Source of the DNA: Porphyromonas sp. COT-290 OH3588
GTDB lineage: Bacteria; Bacteroidota; Bacteroidia; Bacteroidales; Porphyromonadaceae
Length of the DNA stretch: 32,312 nucleotides
Assembly: GCF_000769075.1 (NCBI RefSeq)
Contig: NZ_JRFC01000022.1
Span: 1 to 32,312, forward strand
Direction: 5' to 3'
Shown here one piece after another: positions 25,586-32,312 of this stretch. Under the pieces are notes generated by a model that saw only the letters and a program-made list of their open reading frames with translations, was not told the DNA's origin and searched no databases. How positions within the stretch are numbered: position 1 is the stretch's first letter; each line of letters starts with the position of its first letter. The position numbers and the translations under genes were made by a program.

Positions 25586-26968
25586 ATGAAAATAGAGAGT
25601 CGTTTATCCAATAAGATCTGCCCCGAGGGCATGTCTATAGAGGACTGGCAGGTAGCCTTGCGCCGCGAACATGCAGAGCAAGCAGACTTCACTGTAGAGC
25701 ACCTCGATGACAACCGCATCTGGGGGGACTATTTGGTTAGTAGTGGATCGGGGCGCTACCGAACTGCATTCAGAGGAGTACGTAGCGATCGGAACTTTTG
25801 TTCTTGCCTCGACTTCCGCACCAATGGGCTAGGTACTTGCAAGCATCTAGAGGCTGTAGCACTATATTTGCAAGAACATGTGGAGGGCTACCCATGGGCG
25901 GGTATGACCTATAACCCACCCTATTCGTCCATATACGTCAGCTATAAGGGAGGGCGGAGCATCAGAATGCGTCTTGGTGATCAGTTTACCATGGAGTATC
26001 TACAGCTCTACAAGAAGTACTTCACCGAAGAAGGCATTTTACCTCCCGAGAACTATCATCTACTCTCTGAGATTTGCGAGCAGGCGAGAGCTATCTCCAA
26101 CACCTTCCGCTGCTACGAAGATGTAGAGGAGTTTGTCCGTGAATACATTCGAGAGGAAACATGGCGCTTGGAGCTACGCAACAGCTTCCCCGAAGGCATG
26201 ATACCTTGGGATCGTGTCGAGTACTCGGCTAAAGATCGCTATATGGAAGAGCTTCTCTACCAGCTATGCTACAGACATTGTAGCCTAATGGTAGGTGCCA
26301 AATCTCCCAACTTCGCACACCTAGTAGCCCGGCTCGTTGAAGAGGTCTACCAAGGAGTGGAGCAGATCCATCAGGGGTACGTAGTCCTAGACAATGAGGC
26401 TGAGGTTAGCCTATGGAGGTCTATTATGTCGCTCTATCAAGAGTTTGCACAGCTACCCATACGCATCTTGACCTCTAGCGAGTTTGCTGCGCTACCTCTA
26501 GTAGATCACCCCGCTACAACCTTCGTGTACGTGGACAATGCCGACCGGCTCAAGGAGTGGAAAAACAATGTATCTGTGACGATCAAGAAGATGCATATAG
26601 AGCATCTCTTCATGCGCATTGATACGCTACGTAAACTCACCCCCGTACAGCTATCCTCGATCTTGCAGCATATTAGTCCGTTCGTTATCGGACCATTCTA
26701 CAAGTTCATTCACAAGTATCGCCCAGTCTTCCCTCTACTAGACGACGGCAGCAATATGCCAGAGGAGGCCTTGAAGTATATCACTCTCTGCACAGAGGTT
26801 GTGGCCCAGTCTATACGTATTCCTCAGACTGATATGGACGCTACCACTAGGGACGTAAAGAACATGACGAGCCAAGAGAAAGCCGATCTATTCGTCCAGT
26901 CCCTTCTCTCCGTACTCGAGGATCCAGACGCCTGCCAAATACTCAAAGAAAGACTAAGTTCATTATAG
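25586..26968 (+). CDS. Stand-alone SWIM zinc-finger protein
   Basis: The 460-residue protein has one recognisable domain, a SWIM zinc finger at residues 72-87: CSCLDFRTNGLGTCKH (C72, C74, C85, H87; C-x-C-x10-C-x-H). SWIM fingers usually sit at the N-terminus of SNF2-type helicases and bind DNA or protein. Here no Walker A, DEAH or other helicase motif follows, and the rest is helical sequence I cannot assign (for example HLVARLVEEVYQGVEQIHQG). It may be a helicase that lost its motor, or a subunit acting with a separate one. It starts 40 bases after uvrA and ends 5 bases before the pcrA-type helicase. Confidence 0.8.
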   Translation: MKIESRLSNKICPEGMSIEDWQVALRREHAEQADFTVEHLDDNRIWGDYLVSSGSGRYRTAFRGVRSDRNFCSCLDFRTNGLGTCKHLEAVALYLQEHVEGYPWAGMTYNPPYSSIYVSYKGGRSIRMRLGDQFTMEYLQLYKKYFTEEGILPPENYHLLSEICEQARAISNTFRCYEDVEEFVREYIREETWRLELRNSFPEGMIPWDRVEYSAKDRYMEELLYQLCYRHCSLMVGAKSPNFAHLVARLVEEVYQGVEQIHQGYVVLDNEAEVSLWRSIMSLYQEFAQLPIRILTSSEFAALPLVDHPATTFVYVDNADRLKEWKNNVSVTIKKMHIEHLFMRIDTLRKLTPVQLSSILQHISPFVIGPFYKFIHKYRPVFPLLDDGSNMPEEALKYITLCTEVVAQSIRIPQTDMDATTRDVKNMTSQEKADLFVQSLLSVLEDPDACQILKERLSSL

Positions 26969-26973
26969 ACTAG

Positions 26974-29304
26974 ATGCAAGACCCTATTGATTTAGAATAC
27001 CTCAATAATCTCAACTCTGCTCAGCGCGAGGCTGTCGTCTACAACGATGGCCCCGCGCTGGTCATTGCTGGTGCTGGCAGTGGCAAGACACGTGTACTGG
27101 TCTACAAGCTCCTGCACCTGATTCGCTGTGGCTATGCGCCCTACAAGCTCATGGCTCTAACCTTCACAAACAAGGCAGCACGTGAGATGCGCCAGCGCAT
27201 CAGTCTATATGCTCCAGAGCAAGCACGCTTCATACGTATGGGGACATTCCACTCTATCTTCATGCAGATCTTACGTGTCCATGCCGAGCTACTAGGCTAT
27301 ACCCCTTCGTTCTCTATCTACAATACGACCGATAGCAAGAATAGAATCAAAGCAATCATGAAGCTCATGGGACTAGACGACAAGGTATATAAGCCGGGCG
27401 TCGTGCTCAACCGTATCTCATCAGCCAAGAATCGCCTCATCAGCCCAGAGGTCTATCGCTCGACGACCGAGTTGCTTAGTGCCGATGCCAAGGCTCAGAT
27501 GCCACGCCTTAGTGAAATCTATACAAGGTACTCGGCCGAGCTCAAGCAAAACAATGCGATGGATTTCGACGATCTGCTTTTCCAGATCAATGTACTCTTT
27601 CGTGACTACCCAGATGTACTAGCCCATTGGCAAGAGCGAATAGACTATTTGCTTATCGACGAGTATCAGGATACCAACTTCGCCCAGTATATGATTGCCA
27701 AACAGCTGATGCAACACAAGGGGGCAATCTTCGTGGTCGGCGATGATGCCCAAAGCATTTATTCCTTCCGAGGAGCTAACCTAGAGAATATGCTTGGCTT
27801 CAAGAAGACTTTCCCAAAGGCCAAGACCTTCAAACTAGAGCAAAACTATCGTTCTTCTCAAACGATCGTGCAGGTGGCTGGTGCCCTCATTACTCACAAT
27901 CAGAATCAAATCCCCAAAGAAGTGTTCTCACTTGGTGCCATAGGAGATCCCATAGAGCTACACGAAACTTACTCTGCAGACCTAGAGGCTATGTGGGTAT
28001 GCAAAAGGATTGAGCAGATAAGAGATCAGTATGGCTCATCGTACGAAGATTTTGCAGTCCTATACAGAACCAACGCACAGAGCCGTATTCTAGAGCAGGC
28101 ATTTCGTCGCTTAAGTATCCCATTCCGTATTTACGGCGGACGATCTTTTTTCGATCACAAGGAAATTATGGACGTCATCGCTTATCTACGCCTAATGATT
28201 AACCCTTACGATAGTGAGTCGCTCCTGCGGATCATCAACTATCCACGTCGAGGTATCGGAGATACTACCGTGCTGAAGCTACAACAAGCTGCTAGCCTAC
28301 AAGCTACTCCCTTAGTCGATGTGCTAAGAGATCCAGAAGCAGTGGGGCTAGCATTCAACAAGGGGACTCTTACCAAACTCCAGAGCTTCCACCAGCTACT
28401 AGAGGATATGCGTGCGCTTATGAAAAGTGAGTTACAGTTCTTCGACTTAGCTCAGCAGCTGATTACCCGTACGGGTATCCCCCTTGATCTGATGAGCGAT
28501 AATAGTAGTGAAGGGAAGATGCGACAGCAGAACGTCAAAGAGCTACTGGCAAGCATCAAAGAGTACGAACTCAATAACCTTGAGGCAGGCACAGAGCCTT
28601 CTCTGGAAAGCTATTTGAGTGAAATCTCGCTTATGACGGATCAAGATGCTAATGCGGAGGACGAAGTCGGCGTCACGGCTATGACGATGCATGCCTCCAA
28701 GGGGCTAGAGTTTCCACACGTATTTATAGTAGGTCTAGACGAACCGCTATTCCCCTCGGCTAAGCAGGGAGATCTAAACGACCTCGAGGAGGAGCGCCGA
28801 TTATTCTATGTAGCATTAACCCGAGCCGAGAAGACTTGCCATATTGGCTATGTGCGCGAGCGGTTCATCAATGGGCAGACGACATTTGTACGCCCTAGTC
28901 GATTCCTCCGAGAGCTTCCTCCAAATTTACTTAGTCGCAATGCTGCAGCTAGAAGTACATTAGCCGTGCAGCAGGAGCGAGAGAATGACTTCTGGAGCCA
29001 ACGCCCTAACAAGCAAGAGGGAACACCTCTACCCAAGACCTTCACTACTGGGCAATCATTCCTGCCCACAAATGGCGGACGCATGAAGCACCTCGGGCGT
29101 AGGACTACAGATGATCCCGCCCCAACGAAGTATCGAGAGCTCGGGAACTTCAAGGTCGGGATGCGTGTTTTGCACAAAAGATTTGGTCAAGGGGAGATCC
29201 TAGACATCGAGCAAGGAACCGAAGCCACGGCGACAATATGCTTCGACGATGGCAATACTCGTAAGCTCCTTTTGCGTTTCCTCAACATCAGCGTTGTGGA
29301 GTAG
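26974..29304 (+). CDS. pcrA: UvrD/PcrA-type superfamily 1 DNA helicase
   Basis: The 776-residue 3'-5' helicase carries all SF1A motifs: I GAGSGKT (33-39), Ia ALTFTNKAAREMRQR, II LLIDEYQDT (226-234), III VVGDDAQSIYSFRGA, IV LEQNYRSSQTIV, V MTMHASKGLEFPHVFIVGLD and VI EEERRLFYVALTRAE. The C-terminus (VGMRVLHKRFGQGEILDIEQ) is the Tudor-like segment that links PcrA/UvrD to RNA polymerase, so a PcrA type is more likely than Rep. It unwinds DNA in excision repair and removes stalled complexes. Its ATG is 5 bases after the SWIM gene stop. The proteins may act together, and with UvrA, but this is inferred from position. Confidence 0.94.
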   Translation: MQDPIDLEYLNNLNSAQREAVVYNDGPALVIAGAGSGKTRVLVYKLLHLIRCGYAPYKLMALTFTNKAAREMRQRISLYAPEQARFIRMGTFHSIFMQILRVHAELLGYTPSFSIYNTTDSKNRIKAIMKLMGLDDKVYKPGVVLNRISSAKNRLISPEVYRSTTELLSADAKAQMPRLSEIYTRYSAELKQNNAMDFDDLLFQINVLFRDYPDVLAHWQERIDYLLIDEYQDTNFAQYMIAKQLMQHKGAIFVVGDDAQSIYSFRGANLENMLGFKKTFPKAKTFKLEQNYRSSQTIVQVAGALITHNQNQIPKEVFSLGAIGDPIELHETYSADLEAMWVCKRIEQIRDQYGSSYEDFAVLYRTNAQSRILEQAFRRLSIPFRIYGGRSFFDHKEIMDVIAYLRLMINPYDSESLLRIINYPRRGIGDTTVLKLQQAASLQATPLVDVLRDPEAVGLAFNKGTLTKLQSFHQLLEDMRALMKSELQFFDLAQQLITRTGIPLDLMSDNSSEGKMRQQNVKELLASIKEYELNNLEAGTEPSLESYLSEISLMTDQDANAEDEVGVTAMTMHASKGLEFPHVFIVGLDEPLFPSAKQGDLNDLEEERRLFYVALTRAEKTCHIGYVRERFINGQTTFVRPSRFLRELPPNLLSRNAAARSTLAVQQERENDFWSQRPNKQEGTPLPKTFTTGQSFLPTNGGRMKHLGRRTTDDPAPTKYRELGNFKVGMRVLHKRFGQGEILDIEQGTEATATICFDDGNTRKLLLRFLNISVVE

Positions 29305-29326
29305 TACACGAGGACAAATGAATGTG

Positions 29327-29356
29327 TTGAGGATTGCTCCGAAAGATGTACTTTTG
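29327..29356 (+). promoter_or_regulatory. Bacteroidetes-type promoter for alaS
   Basis: TTG (29327-29329), exactly 19 bases, then TACTTTTG (29349-29356) is a full match to the TTG-N19-TAnnTTTG consensus. The predicted start site is about 40 bases before the alaS ATG. This separates alaS from the helicase operon. Confidence 0.78.
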
Positions 29357-29404
29357 TGACTTAAAACTATTGTATAACGAATAAATTACGGACGATATAA
29401 ATAT

Positions 29405-32035
29405 ATGATGACGTCAAAGGAAATCCGGGCATCGTACAAAGCATTTTTTCAGAGCAAGGGCCACCAGATTGTGCCTAGTGCTCCTATGGTAATCAAAGGC
29501 GACCCTACCTTGATGTTTACCAATGCTGGAATGAACCAGTTTAAGGATATCATTCTCGGACATGCAGACATCAAATATCCACGTGTTGCCGATTCTCAGA
29601 AGTGCCTTCGAGTTAGCGGTAAGCACAACGACCTAGAGGAGGTAGGACACGACACCTATCACCACACGATGTTTGAGATGCTTGGCAACTGGTCATTCGG
29701 TGACTATTTCAAACGTGAAGCAATTGAGTGGGCTTGGGAATACCTCACCGAAGTACTAGGTGTAGACAAGAACCGACTCTACGTGACTGTATTCGAGGGA
29801 TCTGCCGAGGACAACCTAGAGAGAGATAATGAAGCCGCTTCTATCTGGGCACAATTCCTACCCAGCGAGCGCATCATCAATGGCAATAAGAAGGATAACT
29901 TCTGGGAAATGGGCGATCAAGGCCCATGCGGTCCATGCTCCGAGATACATATTGATATTCGCTCGGACGAGGAACGTGCAACGGTCGATGGCCTGACATT
30001 GGTGAACCAAAGCCACCCACAAGTCATTGAGATCTGGAATCTCGTCTTCATGCAGTACAATCGCAAAGCAGATGGCTCACTAGATAGTCTACCCAACAAG
30101 GTTATTGATACGGGCATGGGCTTCGAGCGCCTATGTATGGCGATACAAGGCAAGACCTCAAACTACGATACCGACATCTTCACCCCGATTATCCAAACCA
30201 TTGCGACTCTCACGGGCATCGAATACGGACAGACCAAGGAAACGGACATTGCGATGCGTGTGATTGCAGACCATATCCGTACTATTGCCTTTGCCATTAC
30301 AGACGGTCAGCTCCCCTCCAACGCCAAGGCTGGATATGTAATCCGTCGTATCCTGCGCCGTGCGGTGCGCTATGGCTATACATTCCTTGGGCGTAGAGAA
30401 GCCTTTATGTACACGCTTATACCTGCTCTCATCGAAACAATGGGTGACGCCTATCCAGAGCTTATCTCAGGTCGTGACCTTATACAGCGTGTGATGAAAG
30501 AAGAGGAAGAGAGCTTCTTGCGCACACTCGAAACGGGGATTCGTTTGCTCGACAAAAAAATAGAAGAAGCCAAGGAAGCCAACACAAAGGTTTTGGTTGG
30601 CGAAGATGCATTTATCCTATACGACACATACGGCTTCCCATTAGACCTCACCGCTCTGATCCTACAGGAACATGGCATGAGTGTAGACGAAGCTGGCTTC
30701 GAGAGCTCGATGCAGAAGCAAAGAGAGCGTGCTCGCAATGCCGCAGCTATAGATGCCGAGGACTGGCATATAGTGCGTGAGGGCGAAACTCAATTCGTTG
30801 GCTATGACTTTACAGAGATTGATACCGAGATCCTACGCTATCGTAAGGTAAGTCAGAAGAACAAAGAATACTATCAGGTCGTGCTCTCTGCGACTCCATT
30901 CTATGCCGAGATGGGTGGACAGGTAGGAGATAGCGGTTACCTCTATGACGGCACGAATAAGTACGAAGTTTTCGACACTAAGAGAGAGAACAATCTCGCT
31001 GTTCATCTGATGAAGAAACTCCCAGAAGATGTAACGGCTCACTTCACTGCCCATATTGATCTAGAGCGCAGACGTGCAGCAGAGGCCAACCATACTGCTA
31101 CTCACCTACTACACGAAGCTCTAAGGGAAGTGCTTGGCCAGCATGTGGAGCAGAAAGGCTCATTCGTTTCGCCAGAAGTATTGCGCTTCGACTTTGCTCA
31201 CTTCTCCAAGGTAGAGCCAGAGCAGCTCCGTACAGTAGAGCGTTTGGTTAATGCTCGTATTCGTGCGAATATGGTACGTGAGGAGTTTAGAAATGTCCCC
31301 ATCGCAGAGGCTCAAGCTATGGGTGCTATGGCGTTATTCGGTGAGAAGTATGGCGAGGAAGTACGTGTCCTCAAGTACGGAACTTCGATTGAACTTTGTG
31401 GTGGTACACACGTAAGTGCTACAGGTGTGATTGGATTCTTCCGCATTCTCTCCGAGAGTTCTGTGGCTGCTGGAGTTCGACGTATTGAGGCTGTTACTGG
31501 AGCTGGTGCTGAGCGAGTACTCTATGAAGTAGAGGATACCCTGCGCTCAATTCGGGAGCTTTTCAATAATAGCCCACAGCTCATCACAGCAATCAAAAAG
31601 ACTGTAGAGGAAAATGCCGAGCTAGGCAAACAGATCCAAGACCTTGTTAAGGCTCAAATTGCTAAGTATAAGGCCACTCTCTTGGAGCGAAGAGAAGAGC
31701 TATCTGGTGTGCGTGTCTTCATCGTGCGTGAAGACTTCCCTGCCGATGCAATCAAGGACTTGGCCTTCCAGTTAGCGGGTGAACTACAGGAGAGCTTCCT
31801 CTTCGTAGCGGGCAATCGCACTCCCGACGGCAAATGTAGCCTTACATTGATGCTAAGCAAAGATTTGGTAGAGCAAAGAGGCTGGAGTGCTGCTAACATT
31901 ATTCGCTCTGTCGCCAAGCATATACAAGGCGGGGGGGGCGGTCAAGCCCACTTCGCTACTGCGGGAGGTAAGAACCCCGAGGGCCTTGGTGCAGCCATTG
32001 AGCAAGTGCTTCTAGATACAGGGCTCAAGAGTTAA
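29405..32035 (+). CDS. alaS: Alanyl-tRNA synthetase
   Basis: The 876-residue enzyme charges tRNA-Ala and edits mischarged serine and glycine. The class II catalytic domain starts with [18 protein letters not shown] and [17 protein letters not shown]. The editing site has HTATH (H563, H567) and ELCGGTHV (C665, H669), the four metal-binding residues. The C-terminal domain ends in [20 protein letters not shown]. Length is normal and the gene is intact. Two ATGs are adjacent (29405 and 29408); I take the first, and no Shine-Dalgarno decides between them. It has its own promoter and is followed by a terminator-like hairpin. Confidence 0.98.
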   Translation: MMTSKEIRASYKAFFQSKGHQIVPSAPMVIKGDPTLMFTNAGMNQFKDIILGHADIKYPRVADSQKCLRVSGKHNDLEEVGHDTYHHTMFEMLGNWSFGDYFKREAIEWAWEYLTEVLGVDKNRLYVTVFEGSAEDNLERDNEAASIWAQFLPSERIINGNKKDNFWEMGDQGPCGPCSEIHIDIRSDEERATVDGLTLVNQSHPQVIEIWNLVFMQYNRKADGSLDSLPNKVIDTGMGFERLCMAIQGKTSNYDTDIFTPIIQTIATLTGIEYGQTKETDIAMRVIADHIRTIAFAITDGQLPSNAKAGYVIRRILRRAVRYGYTFLGRREAFMYTLIPALIETMGDAYPELISGRDLIQRVMKEEEESFLRTLETGIRLLDKKIEEAKEANTKVLVGEDAFILYDTYGFPLDLTALILQEHGMSVDEAGFESSMQKQRERARNAAAIDAEDWHIVREGETQFVGYDFTEIDTEILRYRKVSQKNKEYYQVVLSATPFYAEMGGQVGDSGYLYDGTNKYEVFDTKRENNLAVHLMKKLPEDVTAHFTAHIDLERRRAAEANHTATHLLHEALREVLGQHVEQKGSFVSPEVLRFDFAHFSKVEPEQLRTVERLVNARIRANMVREEFRNVPIAEAQAMGAMALFGEKYGEEVRVLKYGTSIELCGGTHVSATGVIGFFRILSESSVAAGVRRIEAVTGAGAERVLYEVEDTLRSIRELFNNSPQLITAIKKTVEENAELGKQIQDLVKAQIAKYKATLLERREELSGVRVFIVREDFPADAIKDLAFQLAGELQESFLFVAGNRTPDGKCSLTLMLSKDLVEQRGWSAANIIRSVAKHIQGGGGGQAHFATAGGKNPEGLGAAIEQVLLDTGLKS

Positions 32036-32058
32036 GGCAACATCTCACTACTTATCAG

Positions 32059-32093
32059 GGGGCTGTGTCAAAATTCATTTTTGGCGCAGCCCC
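32059..32093 (+). terminator. Hairpin downstream of alaS
   Basis: ggggctgtgtc (32059-32069) pairs with ggcgcagcccc (32083-32093), with wobble pairs, around an AT-rich loop. It starts 23 bases after the alaS stop. It has no T run after the stem. Its gggctgtgtca edge also resembles the ends of some Bacteroidetes insertion sequences, so that origin is possible. Confidence 0.5.
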
Positions 32094-32139
32094 TTATCGA
32101 AACTATAGAGTTGGTATCCCGATAAATTATGCAGATTGA

Positions 32140-32237
32140 GACTATTGCGCAATGCGCCGCTCAAAGGTTCTTGTATCTTTCTCGGTGTTTTTTGCGTGTT
32201 TGAGCGGCTTGGAGAGCCTTGAATACTATCCCCCTAT
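32140..32237 (-). repeat. 98-bp repeat, right copy (inverted relative to left end)
   Basis: This is the reverse complement of 1-98, with one mismatch. Here the outer flank is visible: the repeat is followed directly by a 16-bp-stem hairpin (32238-32273), then 39 more bases. If the left copy has the same flank, the element continues beyond base 1 of the window. Confidence 0.93.
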
Positions 32238-32273
32238 CCCCATCCCTGAGGGATATTTCCCTCAGGGATGGGG
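32238..32273. repeat. Perfect 16-bp hairpin abutting the 98-bp repeat
   Basis: ccccatccctgaggga (32238-32253) and tccctcagggatgggg (32258-32273) are exact reverse complements around a 4-base loop (tatt). It may be part of the same repeated element or a rho-independent terminator read in either direction. The following attttac gives only a short T run. Confidence 0.8.
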
Positions 32274-32312
32274 ATTTTACGCTTATTTGACACCTTCAAG
32301 CACAAGTAGCCC

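Noticed and set aside
1-32237. The 98-bp repeats as ends of one 32-kb transposon
   Set aside because: The genes between them are ordinary chromosomal genes (gnd, hflX, fabI, uvrA, alaS) with no intact transposase or integrase. A dispersed repeat or a contig break explains this better.

Overview
The window looks like a chromosomal stretch from a Porphyromonas-like member of the Bacteroidales. Four things point there: a type IX secretion sorting domain on a secreted protein, TTG-N19/20-TAnnTTTG promoters with no clear Shine-Dalgarno sites, a lipoprotein GH29 fucosidase, and a DUF2723 membrane protein. Most of it is a housekeeping and cell-envelope neighbourhood. Both ends carry the same 98-bp repeat in opposite orientation, which would fit a contig that breaks at repeats.

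Left edge (1-3206): the 98-bp repeat is followed directly by the broken end of a mobile-element operon (a 33-codon tail, then a truncated P-loop ATPase). After it come a SUI1/YciH-like factor (minus), a GNAT-fold protein (plus) and a HEAT-repeat DNA alkylation repair protein (plus). Next is a long minus-strand run (3207-9153), in transcription order hflX, hemH, a GH29 alpha-L-fucosidase lipoprotein and gnd. A second minus-strand group (9261-13652) holds fabI with its own promoter, then a Kdo/WaaP-type sugar kinase and two GT4 glycosyltransferases, probably for a surface glycan.

Middle (13653-21350): a gene-poor gap of about 890 bases, then a tightly overlapping plus-strand operon: queF, a diacylglycerol-kinase-family lipid kinase, a 1106-residue DUF2723 membrane protein and a NodB polysaccharide deacetylase. 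It ends in a 21-bp-stem terminator. A second gene-poor gap of about 1.4 kb holds gene debris. The two gaps carry diverged 248-bp copies of one repeat in opposite orientation, so they bracket the queF operon.

Right part (21351-32312): a T9SS type-B cargo protein with a hairpin just before its start, then uvrA, an unusual stand-alone SWIM zinc-finger protein and a PcrA/UvrD helicase, all closely spaced. alaS follows with its own near-perfect promoter, then a terminator-like hairpin and the second copy of the 98-bp repeat.

No complete phage, CRISPR array, rRNA, tRNA or defence island is visible. The most unusual signals are the 248-bp repeat pair, the 98-bp end repeats beside mobile-element debris, the stand-alone SWIM protein between uvrA and pcrA, and a Cys/His-rich segment in ferrochelatase.
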